Assembly: GCF_008312835.1 (NCBI RefSeq)
Contig: NZ_VSKS01000013.1
Coordinates: 124,001 to 188,000, forward strand
Length of the DNA: 64,000 bases
From: Streptomyces marokkonensis
GTDB taxonomy: Bacteria; Actinomycetota; Actinomycetes; Streptomycetales; Streptomycetaceae
Reading direction: 5' to 3'
In this document: piece by piece, positions 25,503-33,573 of the stretch
Layout: each line of letters opens with the position of its first letter
Numbering within the stretch: the first letter of the stretch is position 1
Notes under the pieces: generated by a model
Database searches by the model: none
What the model saw: only the letters and a program-made list of their open reading frames with translations
Told to the model about the DNA's origin: nothing
Made by a program: the position numbers and the translations under genes

Positions 25503-25528
25503 GGGGCCCGCGCGGACGCGCGAGCCCC
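25503..25528. terminator. Possible weak terminator
   Basis: GGGGC and GCGC can pair with GCGC and GCCCC around a short loop with a small internal bulge, between the convergent DUF6158 and DJ-1/PfpI genes. No T-run follows. Confidence 0.4.
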
Positions 25529-25581
25529 GTCGCCGTCGTGCCGAGCGCCGGGCCCGAATCCCTCTCAGGCCTCCGCCCCTC

Positions 25582-26121
25582 TCAGGCCTCCGCTTCGAAC
25601 ACCTCCAGGTACTTCTCGCAGAACGCCTTCAGGTCGTCCGGCTTGCGACTGGTGACCAGCTTGTTCGGCCCGTGGTCGCACACCTTCACCTGCTCGTCGA
25701 CCCAGGTGCCGCCGGCGTTGCGGACGTCGGTCCGCAGGCTGGGCCAGCTCGTCAGCTCCCGGCCGCGGACGACATCGGCCTCCACGAGGGTCCAGGGGGC
25801 GTGACAGATCGCTGCGACCGGCCGGCCCTGCTCGAAGAAGTCCCGCACGAACGAGACGGCCTTCCCGTCCATCCGCAGGAAGTCCGGGTTGGCCACCCCG
25901 CCCGGCAGCACCAGCCCGCCGAAGGAGTCCGCCGACGTCTCGCCGACGACCTCCTGCACGGGGAAGGTGTCCGCCTTGTCGAGGTGGTCGAAGGCCTGCA
26001 CCGTGCCAGGCTCGGTGGACACGAGCACGGCCTCGTGACCGGCGTCCACGGCCGCCTGCCACGGCTCGGTCAGCTCCACCTGCTCGACGCCCTCGGGTGC
26101 GGTCAGAAATGCGATGCGCAT
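25582..26121 (-). CDS. DJ-1/PfpI family protein (type 1 glutamine amidotransferase domain)
   Basis: A 179-residue DJ-1/PfpI protein of the YhbO/general-stress type. The nucleophile elbow is AAICHAPW with Cys106 and the following His; GLVLPGGVANPDFLR precedes it and DEQVKVCDHGPNKLVTSRKPDDLKAFCEKYLE closes the fold. Relatives act as deglycases/glyoxalase III or proteases in stress. It lies 6 bp after the CBS gene in a minus-strand operon downstream of a SigB-type promoter. Confidence 0.88.
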   Translation of the reverse strand: MRIAFLTAPEGVEQVELTEPWQAAVDAGHEAVLVSTEPGTVQAFDHLDKADTFPVQEVVGETSADSFGGLVLPGGVANPDFLRMDGKAVSFVRDFFEQGRPVAAICHAPWTLVEADVVRGRELTSWPSLRTDVRNAGGTWVDEQVKVCDHGPNKLVTSRKPDDLKAFCEKYLEVFEAEA

Positions 26122-26127
26122 GATGTC

Positions 26128-26592
26128 CTACGTCCCTTCGTCTGCTTTCGGCTGCTCTTGTGCGGCCACACCGCTCGTGTCGGGCTCCGCGCGGCTGATG
26201 TCCGCCAGGGCCGAACCGGGATCCCGCGCCTCCGCCAGATCGCCGAGACTCACCAGTCCGACGGGCAGACCGCCCTCGACGACGGGAACCCGGCGCACGG
26301 CGTGCTCCCGCATCAGGGCGACGGCCGCGGAGACCGGATCGTCAGGGGCGAGCGTCAGCGGGTCCGGGGTGCACACCGACCGGACGCTCACGCCGAGGGG
26401 GTCCGCGCCCTCGGCGACCGCCCGTACGGTGATGTCGCGGTCGGTGAGCACACCGACGACCAGCCGGCCGTCGGCCACCACCACGTCGCCGATGTTCTGG
26501 GTGCGCATCAGCTGCGCCGCCTCGACGATCGAGGCGTCCGGGCGTACGGCGACCACGCCCGGGGTCATCACGTCCTTGACGAATTCGGCCAT
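26128..26592 (-). CDS. CBS-domain pair protein
   Basis: A 154-residue protein with two CBS repeats (VKDVMTPGVVAVRPDASIVEAAQLM...GVLTDRDITVRAVAEG and VRSVCTPDPLTLAPDDPVSAAVALMREHAVRRVPVVEGG). Such stand-alone pairs bind adenine nucleotides; mycobacterial hypoxic response protein 1 has the same layout. GGAGG sits 9 bases before the ATG. It lies between DUF2795 and DJ-1 genes on the same strand, 6 bp before the latter. Confidence 0.88.
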   Translation of the reverse strand: MAEFVKDVMTPGVVAVRPDASIVEAAQLMRTQNIGDVVVADGRLVVGVLTDRDITVRAVAEGADPLGVSVRSVCTPDPLTLAPDDPVSAAVALMREHAVRRVPVVEGGLPVGLVSLGDLAEARDPGSALADISRAEPDTSGVAAQEQPKADEGT

Positions 26593-26683
26593 GACCTGTG
26601 CCCTCCGTCCGGTGCCGGCCCCCGGGGCGCCGCGGCCCGCCGCCCCGCGGGACGGTCCGGACGCGGCACTCCGGACGGGCCGC

Positions 26684-27076
26684 TCACGCGGTCTCGGTCT
26701 CCGGGGTCCGGGTCAGCGCCTCGGCCAGTTCCTGGACGCTGTGGTAGCGGGCCTGGCGCGGAAGCCGTTCCAGCGCCTCGACGAGCGCGTCGGGCGCGTG
26801 CCGCCGGTCCAGGGCGCGCATCAGCTCGCGCGGGCCCGCGGGGAACGCCCCGCGGCCCAGGATCCTGGCCAGGTCCAGCCGTACCGACTCCAGTGACGTC
26901 GGGCCGCGGCCCGGTGTCACCGGGCCGTACGCGACCTCGGGGTCGTCGTCGGCGTACGGCTCCGGGTCGTTCCACTCCTCGGTGCGGGTGGGGTGCCCGG
27001 ACCTCAGCAGACCCTGCAGTTCGTGCTTCATCTCGTCGTCACGGTGGACGCTGAGCCGGTCACTGCCTCGCTGCAT
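26684..27076 (-). CDS. DUF2795-type small protein
   Basis: A 130-residue protein. The C-terminal half carries two DUF2795-like units (SVRLDLARILGRGAFPAGPRELMRALDRRHAPDALVEALERLP then ARYHSVQELAEAL); the N-terminal half is polar (HRDDEMKHELQGLLRSGHPTRTEEW). GGAGGGAGAC directly precedes the ATG. A perfect SigB-type promoter lies 34-58 bp upstream, making this the first gene of the CBS/DJ-1 operon, though a 91-bp gap follows. Function unknown. Confidence 0.75.
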   Translation of the reverse strand: MQRGSDRLSVHRDDEMKHELQGLLRSGHPTRTEEWNDPEPYADDDPEVAYGPVTPGRGPTSLESVRLDLARILGRGAFPAGPRELMRALDRRHAPDALVEALERLPRQARYHSVQELAEALTRTPETETA

Positions 27077-27109
27077 GTCTCCCTCCAGATGCCTCGGGGT
27101 GCGCACCGC

Positions 27110-27134
27110 GTACCCGGGGAGCGAAAGCCGACAC
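27110..27134 (-). promoter_or_regulatory. SigB-type promoter for the DUF2795/CBS/DJ-1 operon
   Basis: On the minus strand GTGT is separated by 15 bases from GGGTAC (plus-strand GTACCC at 27110-27115, ACAC at 27131-27134), an exact GNNT-N15-GGGTAC match. The start codon is 34 bases downstream. Confidence 0.65.
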
Positions 27135-27233
27135 GGGCTTCGGGCGGCGGATCGTCACGGGCCGGGTTTGGCTCCCGGGCGGTGGGAGACCCGGTGTGCA
27201 CGCCCCCCACGAGCCTCCTGGAAAGGACCGGCC

Positions 27234-27377
27234 ATGGCGGTGCTCGCCCTGCTCATCCCGCCCCTCATGCTCGGCGTGATCCTGATGCTGGGCCGCTACG
27301 AGGAGTTCCTGCTCCCACCCGCCCGGCCCGAGGACGAATCACCGAACCGGACGCCACTCGGTGGTTTGGGACGGTGA
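27234..27377 (+). CDS. Small single-helix membrane protein
   Basis: A 47-residue protein: one membrane helix (MAVLALLIPPLMLGVILMLG) and a short acidic tail (RYEEFLLPPARPEDES). AAAGGA lies 6 bases before the ATG. A GTTT at 27166 with GGGAGA 14 bases on resembles a poor SigB-type promoter. It is divergent from the DUF2795 gene and precedes the sigma-factor gene; function unknown. Confidence 0.6.
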   Translation: MAVLALLIPPLMLGVILMLGRYEEFLLPPARPEDESPNRTPLGGLGR

Positions 27378-27388
27378 AGCGGGGGCAT
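27364..27388 (+). promoter_or_regulatory. Candidate SigB-type promoter of the sigma-factor gene
   Basis: GTTT is followed after 15 bases by GGGCAT, one mismatch from GNNT-N15-GGGTAT. It lies 36 bases before the chosen GTG start and suggests autoregulation, as known for S. coelicolor SigB. Confidence 0.4.
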
Positions 27389-27423
27389 GCGCACCTGAAG
27401 TGCTTCGGACAGGAGGCACGTCC

Positions 27424-28326
27424 GTGGCAGCGGCACGACGTCGCTCCGGGCGCCTGTCCCCGTTCAGTGCGTTCGCCACGGTGACTGTTCCGTCCCCGAG
27501 CACCCCGAGGGAGTGGCGACGCACCATGCCGACCCGAGCGAGCGCGAAGCACCACCCGCACGACGACGCCCCCGACACCGCGGCCGCCTTCCGCAGGCTC
27601 GCCGCACTGCCCGACGGGCCGGAGCGCGACGCCCTCCGGGACGAGATCGTCGAGGCGTGGCTGCCCATGGCGGACCGCCTCGCCGGACGCTTCCGCAGCC
27701 GGGGCGAGAGCTTCGACGACCTGCGCCAGGTGGCCGCGCTGGGCCTGGTGAAGGCCGTGGACCGGTACGACCCCGGGCTCGGCAACGCCTTCGAGAGCTA
27801 CGCCGTGCCGACCGTCACCGGTGAGATCAAGCGGCACTTCCGCGACCACATGTGGACCCTGCACGTACCGCGCCGGGTCCAGGAGCTGCGCAACCGCGTC
27901 CGGCACGCCTCCCAGGACCTCTCCCAGAGCATCCCGGGCCGCCGGCCGACCGTGGCCGAGATCGCCGAGCACACCAGTCTCAGCGAGGAGGACGTCCGCG
28001 CGGGTCAGGAGGCGCTGGAAAGCTTCAGCGCGCTCTCCCTGGACGCCGAGCTGCCCGGCAGTGACGACGGCTACTCGCTGGGCGACGCCCTCGGCGCACC
28101 CGACCCGGCGCTGGACACCGTGGTCGACCGCGAGGCCGTCAAGGACGGGCTGGCCGCGCTCCCCGAACGGGAGCGGGCCATCCTCTACATGCGCTTCTTC
28201 GACGACATGACGCAGAGCGGCATCGCCGAGGAGCTCGGCATCTCGCAGATGCACGTCTCCCGCCTGATCAGCCGCTGCTGCGGCCGGGTGCGCGAGCACG
28301 CCATGCGGGACACCGGCGAGGAGTAG
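27424..28326 (+). CDS. SigB/SigF-family RNA polymerase sigma factor
   Basis: A 300-residue group 3 sigma factor. Region 2 (WLPMADRLAGRFRSRGESFDDLRQVAALGLVKAVDRYDPGLGNAFESYAVPTVTGEIKRHFRDHMW), region 3 (RRVQELRNRV...RRPTVAEIAEHTSLSEEDV) and region 4 (LPERERAILYMRFFDDMTQSGIAEELGISQMHVSRLISR) are complete. I chose the GTG at 27424 because AGGAGG lies 8 bases upstream; an ATG at 27526 gives a 266-residue form with a distant GGGAG. No anti-sigma gene is adjacent. It probably serves osmotic or oxidative stress; similarity to SigK-type streptomycete factors is possible but not tested. Confidence 0.88.
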   Translation: MAAARRRSGRLSPFSAFATVTVPSPSTPREWRRTMPTRASAKHHPHDDAPDTAAAFRRLAALPDGPERDALRDEIVEAWLPMADRLAGRFRSRGESFDDLRQVAALGLVKAVDRYDPGLGNAFESYAVPTVTGEIKRHFRDHMWTLHVPRRVQELRNRVRHASQDLSQSIPGRRPTVAEIAEHTSLSEEDVRAGQEALESFSALSLDAELPGSDDGYSLGDALGAPDPALDTVVDREAVKDGLAALPERERAILYMRFFDDMTQSGIAEELGISQMHVSRLISRCCGRVREHAMRDTGEE

Positions 28327-28464
28327 CCGCGCCCTTCACCCGCTCGGGTGCGCCGGATGCCGCCAATGGCGTCCGGCCGCGCGCGGCCGGACGGCGGGCG
28401 GGCTGTGATGGCTGTGGGGCAGCCGGGAACCGTGCCCCCGCCGTCGCTCGAAGGAGCCCGCACC

Positions 28465-29097
28465 ATGCGCCGCACCGCCCGTGCCCTGTCCCTCGCCGCC
28501 GTCGCCGGCACCGTCCTCGGCGCGCTCGCACCGGCCGCGTCCGCGGGAACGGCCCCCGGCAGCGGGCCGTCGTGGGGCACCGCCTCCCACGCGCCCTGCC
28601 CGGAACCCGGGGGGCACGGCTGGGAGGGACACAGCCCCGGCAGCACCGCACCGGGCGCCGCCCGGCCCGAGGCCGTCGAACCGGACACCCTCGGGAAGGA
28701 GGCACTCGAGCAGGAAACGCTCGAGGAGGAGGCCCTCGAGCCGGAAACGCTCGGGGAACCCGCACCAGGCCGTCCCGCACCGGACGCCGCCGTGCCCGAC
28801 GCCGCAGGGATCCCCGCCCCGGAGCCGGGCGAGCCCGGCGAGGAGTACGGGCCCGCCGCGTCGCGGACCGCCGTTCCCGGGAAGGCCGGTCCCAGGACCC
28901 CCGAACCGCGGGCCACCGCCTCCCAGGGCACGCACTGCGCCGGTACGCCCGTGCCCCAGGGCGTCCACGCGGGGGAGGGCGGCGCCTTCACCGACTCCGT
29001 GCCCGCCCTCGCCGCCGGCGGGCTGCTCATCGCGGGCGCGTTCGGCGCCGCCGCCCACCGGCTGTACCGGGACCGCACGAACCGGACGGAGGCCTGA
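28465..29097 (+). CDS. Secreted, C-terminally membrane-anchored Pro/Glu-rich protein
   Basis: A 210-residue protein. Residues 1-27 are a signal peptide (RRTARALSLAAVAGTVLGALAPAASA); residues 60-130 are rich in Pro/Glu with 5-residue repeats of the type E-x-LG/E-E (EALEQETLEEEALEPETLGE); two Cys flank the region; residues 170-195 read GVHAGEGGAFTDSVPALAAGGLLIAGAFGAAAHRLYR, a membrane anchor with a basic end. AAGGAG lies 9 bases before the ATG. It is likely held at the cell surface; function unknown. Confidence 0.72.
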   Translation: MRRTARALSLAAVAGTVLGALAPAASAGTAPGSGPSWGTASHAPCPEPGGHGWEGHSPGSTAPGAARPEAVEPDTLGKEALEQETLEEEALEPETLGEPAPGRPAPDAAVPDAAGIPAPEPGEPGEEYGPAASRTAVPGKAGPRTPEPRATASQGTHCAGTPVPQGVHAGEGGAFTDSVPALAAGGLLIAGAFGAAAHRLYRDRTNRTEA

Positions 29098-29223
29098 CAG
29101 CCGTCGCCCCTCCCCGGCCCGCAGTCATGGCACGCGGCACGCTGGGTACTGACCGGCCGAGGGACGGCACGAGCGGACGCCGGGGCACAGCGCCGGGGCG
29201 CCACGGACTGCGCGGAGGTAGGG

Positions 29224-30471
29224 ATGCGGCGGACGGATCCGGAAGGCCACGGCCCCGTCCGTTTCGGGCCGCCGGACCCCGAGGACGGGCTCCCCGTCCT
29301 GCCCGAGCTGGCCGCCGTCCTGGCCGCGGCGGCCTCCCGCGCCGGTGCGGAGCCGGTCGGCGGGGGCCCCGCCCTGCTGGACGCCGCGTGCGGCTACGGC
29401 GACCGGCGCGGACTGCCCGCCGCCCCCGACCGGGTGGCCGTCGCCCCCGGCGCCCCCGCGCTGCTGGTGGCCCTGACCGCCGCCATCGGCGGCGACGTCC
29501 TGGTACCCAGACCCTGCGCCGCGTGGTGGGCCCCCTACGCCCGGCTGCTGCGCAGGCCCGCCTTCCACGTGCCGACCCCGGCCGAGAGCGGCGGCGTGCC
29601 CGATCCGTACGCGCTGCTGGAGACCGTGCGGCGGCTGCGGGCCGAGGGCGGTGACCCGCGCCTGCTGGTGCTCTCCGTCGCCGACGACCCCACCGCCACC
29701 GTCGCTCCGCCCGAACTGCTGCACGAGACCGTGGAGGCCGCCGTCGGCGAGGGGCTGCACCTGGTCAGCGACGAGACATGGCGCGACACCCTGCACGACC
29801 CTCACGGGACCGTGCTGCTCAGCCCCGCCGAGATGCTGCCCGAGCGGGTCACGGTCGTCACCGACCTGCTCGGCGCCCTGCTCCCGCCCGGCTGGCCCGC
29901 CGCGGTGGCCCGCTTCCCGGCCGGCGAGGAGGGGAACGCGCTGCACGCGCGCGTGCTCGACGTGCTCACCGCACTCGACGCGCGCGTCGCCTCCCCCGTC
30001 GCCACCGCGGCGGTGTACGCGCTGTCGGAGCCCGAACCGGTCACCACGCGCGTCGCCGCCACCGTGCGCCTGCACGCGCGCCTCGCCGCCGCCGCGCACC
30101 GGGCCGTCGTCGCCGCCGGTGCCCTGTCCCGGCCCCCGCGCTGCGGCCGGCACCTGTACGTCGACCTCACGCCCCTGGCGCCCGCGCTCACCGCGCACGG
30201 CGTCGGGGACGCCCAGGAACTGGAGGACTTCCTCACCGCCCGGCTCGGCATGCCCGCGCCGGGCGGTCACCGCTTCGGCGACGAGCTCGAAGCGCCGCGC
30301 GTGCGGCTGTCCACCGCCCCTCTGATGGGCGACACCCCCGAAGGGCGCGCGGAGTGCCTGCACTCGCCCGCGCCCCTGGAACTGCCCCGGGTACGCAGCG
30401 CGTTGACCCACCTGACATCGGTCTTCGACGATCTCCGTGACGACGCTCGGCGATGGGAGTCCCCCCGATGA
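29224..30471 (+). CDS. Aminotransferase-fold protein lacking the PLP lysine
   Basis: A 415-residue protein that follows the class I/II aminotransferase plan: VAVAPGAPALLVALTAA, DDPTATV (usually NPTG), VSDETWRDTL (usually SDE-Y), and a late RLSTAPLMG with the carboxylate Arg. Where the PLP-binding S-x-S-K-x5-GWRxGY is expected it reads TDLLGALLPPGWPAAVARFP, so the lysine is replaced (Gly by alignment) and the NPTG Asn is Asp. It is probably not an active transaminase. GGAGGTAGGG precedes the ATG. It overlaps the metallo-hydrolase gene by four bases. A regulatory or ligand-binding role is possible. Confidence 0.7.
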   Translation: MRRTDPEGHGPVRFGPPDPEDGLPVLPELAAVLAAAASRAGAEPVGGGPALLDAACGYGDRRGLPAAPDRVAVAPGAPALLVALTAAIGGDVLVPRPCAAWWAPYARLLRRPAFHVPTPAESGGVPDPYALLETVRRLRAEGGDPRLLVLSVADDPTATVAPPELLHETVEAAVGEGLHLVSDETWRDTLHDPHGTVLLSPAEMLPERVTVVTDLLGALLPPGWPAAVARFPAGEEGNALHARVLDVLTALDARVASPVATAAVYALSEPEPVTTRVAATVRLHARLAAAAHRAVVAAGALSRPPRCGRHLYVDLTPLAPALTAHGVGDAQELEDFLTARLGMPAPGGHRFGDELEAPRVRLSTAPLMGDTPEGRAECLHSPAPLELPRVRSALTHLTSVFDDLRDDARRWESPR

Positions 30472-31538
30472 CGCAGCGGCCCGAGCCGGCCGAGGGAACG
30501 GCCACGACCACTGCCCCCGCCGGGACGGCACCGGATTCCGGCGGCCCGCCCTTCTCCGCCCGCCCGTACCCGCCGCCGGCCGAACCGCGCCCGCTCGCCG
30601 AACGCCGGGTGTGGCCGCGCACCTTCCACGACCGGCTGACGGCCCCGCTGCCCGGCCTCAGGGCCCTCGCCCGCTTCGCCCGCGAGGGCGCCGTGCGCCC
30701 CACCCCGGACGGTCTCGCCGACATCCCCCGGCTGCCCCACGCCCCCGGCCCGCTGCCCCGCGTGGACGCCCGCACGGTCGCCGTCACCTGGGCGGGGCAC
30801 GCCAGTTGGGTCCTGCGGATCGGCGGGCTCACGGTGCTCACCGACCCGGTGTGGTCCCGCCGCATCCTCGGCACCCCGGCGCGGATCACGCCCGTCGGCG
30901 TCGCCTGGGAGGCCCTGCCGCGCGTGGACGCGGTCGTCATCAGCCACAACCACTACGACCACCTCGACGCCCCCACCCTGCGCCGGCTCCCGCGCGGCAC
31001 CCCGGTGTTCGTGCCGGCCGGGCTCGCCCGCTGGTTCCACCGCCGCCGGTTCACCCGGGTCACCGAGCTCGACTGGTGGGAGGCAGCCGAACTGGAGGGC
31101 GTGCGCTTCGACTTCGTACCGGCCCACCACTGGTCCAAGCGCACCCTCACCGACACCTGCCGCTCCCTGTGGGGCGGCTGGGTGCTCACCGACCGGGAGG
31201 GCCGGCGTGTCCACTTCGCCGGCGACACCGGCTACGGCCACTGGTTCTCCCGCATCGGCCGCCGCTACCCCGGCATCGACCTCACCCTGCTGCCCATCGG
31301 CGCCTACGATCCGCGCTGGTGGCTGGCCGACGTGCACTGCGACCCGGAGGAGGCGGTCCGCGCCTTCCAGGACCTCGGCGCGCGCCGCATGGCCCCCATG
31401 CACTGGGGCACGTTCGTCCTCTCCGCGGAGCCGGTCCTGGAGCCCCTCGCCCGGGTGCGCGCCGCGTGGGCGAAGGAGGGGCTGCCGCGCGAGCACCTGT
31501 GGGACCTGCCGGTGGGCGCCTCCCGGGTCCTGGAGTGA
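30468..31538 (+). CDS. MBL-fold metallo-hydrolase (NAPE-PLD-like)
   Basis: A 356-residue metallo-beta-lactamase-fold protein. Metal motif SHNHYDHLD lies near residue 160, PAHHWSKR near 217, FAGDTGYG near 247 and MHWGTF near 310; this set and the N-terminal WPRTFHDRL extension resemble N-acyl-phosphatidylethanolamine phospholipase D relatives. GGGAGT lies 8 bases before the ATG at 30468, which overlaps the aminotransferase-fold gene. It could act on lipids; substrate unknown. It converges on dedA with only 13 bp between. Confidence 0.85.
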   Translation: MTQRPEPAEGTATTTAPAGTAPDSGGPPFSARPYPPPAEPRPLAERRVWPRTFHDRLTAPLPGLRALARFAREGAVRPTPDGLADIPRLPHAPGPLPRVDARTVAVTWAGHASWVLRIGGLTVLTDPVWSRRILGTPARITPVGVAWEALPRVDAVVISHNHYDHLDAPTLRRLPRGTPVFVPAGLARWFHRRRFTRVTELDWWEAAELEGVRFDFVPAHHWSKRTLTDTCRSLWGGWVLTDREGRRVHFAGDTGYGHWFSRIGRRYPGIDLTLLPIGAYDPRWWLADVHCDPEEAVRAFQDLGARRMAPMHWGTFVLSAEPVLEPLARVRAAWAKEGLPREHLWDLPVGASRVLE

Positions 31539-31551
31539 CCGGGGACGCACG

Positions 31552-32226
31552 TCATCCCGCCGCCGTCCCCCGCACCCGCCGCCACACGCTCGGGACCGCG
31601 CTGATCAGCACCGTCAGCACGATCGCCGCGAGCACGCCCTGCCACGGTTCCTCGAACAGCGACCCGCCGAGGATGCCGATCAGCTGGTAGGTCACCGCCC
31701 AGGCCAGACAAGCAGGCAGATTGCCGCGCACGAAGCGCCGCACCGGCCACTTGGCGAGCAGACAGGCCAGCATCACCGGCAGCCGCCCGGCCGGCATCAG
31801 CCGGGACAGCACCAGCACGGCCACCCCGTGGTCGGCGAGCTTCTGCTGCGCCTGCGCCAGCCGGTCCTCCGGAGCGCGCCGCCGGATCGCCTCCAGCCAG
31901 CGCGAGCCGTTCTTCGACCTCATGCCGCGCCGCCCCAGCCAGTACAGCGTCACGTCCCCCAGGAAAGCGGCCAGCGACGCCGTGACGAACACCAGCGCCA
32001 GCGAGAACGGCGCCGTCCGGTGGACGGCGACCACGGCCGCCGAACTCACCAGCGCGCCCGTCGGCACCACCGGCACCAGCGCCCCGATCAGCACCAGCAG
32101 GAACAGCGAGGGATACCCGATCACCTGCTGGGTGGACTCGGGCGCCACGACCGGTATGTACGACGGCGAGGTCACCGTCGGCAGGGACGCACCGGCCGCC
32201 TGGCCCATGGCGGCGGGAAAGATCAC
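31552..32226 (-). CDS. DedA/SNARE-associated family membrane protein
   Basis: A 224-residue DedA-family protein with about five hydrophobic segments. The family motifs are GDVTLYWLGRRG near 103 and a conserved RLMPAGRLPVMLACLLAKWPVRRFVRGN near 145. DedA proteins flip phospholipids or carrier lipids. The GTG start overlaps the stop of the upstream metallo-hydrolase gene, with GGAGG 8 bases before. Note the usual F-x-G/R-x-x-P-x-x-R signature appears as RLMPAGRLP. Confidence 0.83.
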   Translation of the reverse strand: MIFPAAMGQAAGASLPTVTSPSYIPVVAPESTQQVIGYPSLFLLVLIGALVPVVPTGALVSSAAVVAVHRTAPFSLALVFVTASLAAFLGDVTLYWLGRRGMRSKNGSRWLEAIRRRAPEDRLAQAQQKLADHGVAVLVLSRLMPAGRLPVMLACLLAKWPVRRFVRGNLPACLAWAVTYQLIGILGGSLFEEPWQGVLAAIVLTVLISAVPSVWRRVRGTAAG

Positions 32227-32996
32227 CGCGCGACCTCCAGGCGCACGCTCTGCCCGTGCCCGAGCCGGTGCACGGTCACCCCGGGGGCGTGCCGGGCCGC
32301 CAGCCGCTCGAACTCGTGGCCCGGAGCGTGGAACTCGTGCGGGCGCACGGCGTCCATCCCGATCGGCCAGTACGTGCCGTAGTGCACCGGCACCGCGCTG
32401 GGCGCCCCCAGCCGGGCCAGCGCCTCGGCCGCGCGCCCCGCGTCCAGGTGCCCCTCCCCGAGGTACGGTCCCCAGCCGCCCACCGGCAGCAGTGCCACGT
32501 CGACCGGCCCCACCTCCTTGGCCATCCCCTCGAACAGACCGGTGTCCCCGGCGAAGTACGTCCGCCCCTCACCCTCCAGGACATAGCCGAGGGCGGGGGA
32601 GCGGTGCGGTCCGACCGGCAGCCGGCGCCCGTCGTGCCGCGCGGGCACGGCACGTACGGCCAGGCTCCCGACCGTGGTCACATCGCCGGGTGCCACCTCG
32701 CTCACGCTGAGATGCGTGAGCCGGCGCAGCCCCGGCACCGCGCGTCGCGCGCCCCGGGGCACGAGCAGGCGCGTGCCCGGGGCGAGCCGGGCCAGGGACG
32801 GCACGTGCAGATGGTCGGCGTGCAGGTGGGAGACCAGGGCCACGTCCGCGTGCCGGGCCTCGGGGGGCGGCACGGCTCCGCGCCGGCGCCGCAGGTGCGC
32901 GAGCCGGCGGGCGAACAGGGGGTCGGTGAGCACACGGGTGTGCGAATCCTCGACCGTGCAGGTGGCGTGACCCCACCACGTGACCTCCACCGGCAC
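32223..32996 (-). CDS. MBL-fold metallo-hydrolase (UlaG-like)
   Basis: A 257-residue metallo-beta-lactamase-fold protein. It begins VEVTWWGHATCTVEDSHTRVLTDPLF, has SHLHADHLH near 62, ARHDGRR near 122, YFAGDTGLF near 148 and VPVHYGTYWP near 198, all typical of the UlaG/RomA-like group. GAAGGAGG lies 7 bases before the GTG. It overlaps dedA by four bases, so a lipid-related role is conceivable. It differs in family from the metallo-hydrolase at 30.5 kb. Confidence 0.85.
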   Translation of the reverse strand: MPVEVTWWGHATCTVEDSHTRVLTDPLFARRLAHLRRRRGAVPPPEARHADVALVSHLHADHLHVPSLARLAPGTRLLVPRGARRAVPGLRRLTHLSVSEVAPGDVTTVGSLAVRAVPARHDGRRLPVGPHRSPALGYVLEGEGRTYFAGDTGLFEGMAKEVGPVDVALLPVGGWGPYLGEGHLDAGRAAEALARLGAPSAVPVHYGTYWPIGMDAVRPHEFHAPGHEFERLAARHAPGVTVHRLGHGQSVRLEVAR

Positions 32997-33080
32997 CTCT
33001 TCGCCTCCTTCGCGCGACTCCCCGAAGCCTACGCGCAGGAGTAGGGTCGGCGGCGAAAACCGGAGGTGAGGGGGGACGCC

Positions 33081-33482
33081 ATGGGGGCGGTGCGGGTGAC
33101 GGCGATCGCGAGTCTGACGCCGCTGGAGGAACTCGACGCCGATCCCTTCCTGGTGGACTCGCGCAGCCAGCACGCCATGTGCGCCCGCTGGGCCACCGAG
33201 CAGGGCTACGTGGTGGCGCGGGAACTGCTCGTGCGGGGACTGCGGCCCGACCACTGCGTGCTGTGGGAAGGTGTGCGGCCCGGCACGGATCTGTTCGTGG
33301 CACCCAGCCTGCGGGTACTGGAACGGGCACTGTCCTCCGTGGAGGAGTTCACCGCCGAGTGCGCGCGGCGCGGGGTCCGCGTGGAGACGGTGGGCCGCGC
33401 GGAACCGTCGTACGACGCGGCGATGAAGGCGCGTGTGCACCGCCGGCTGTCGATGCCGACCGCCGGCTACGACGGCCGCTGA
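33081..33482 (+). CDS. Resolvase-N-terminal-like protein without the catalytic serine region
   Basis: A 133-residue protein whose spacing resembles the serine-recombinase N-terminal domain (SQHAMCARWATEQGYVVARELLV, then SLRVLERALSSVEEFTAECARRGVRVETV), but the RVS catalytic motif and conserved arginines are not evident, and no DNA-binding domain follows. It ends RVHRRLSMPTAGYDGR. The ATG at 33081 has AGGTGAGGG upstream; a GTG at 33066 is possible. TAGGGT at about 33041 could be a -10 box. Function unknown. Confidence 0.6.
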   Translation: MGAVRVTAIASLTPLEELDADPFLVDSRSQHAMCARWATEQGYVVARELLVRGLRPDHCVLWEGVRPGTDLFVAPSLRVLERALSSVEEFTAECARRGVRVETVGRAEPSYDAAMKARVHRRLSMPTAGYDGR

Positions 33483-33573
33483 GCCGCCGACGGACCGCGC
33501 CGCCGGGGACGAAACGCCTGCTCCGGACGTTGTGACAGGGTGATACGGGTCGGAACCGGCCGGGACGTGAGGT

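Noticed and set aside
29144-29149. GGGTAC before the aminotransferase-fold gene as a SigB-type promoter
   Set aside because: No GNNT at 14-16 bases upstream; the box alone is too weak.
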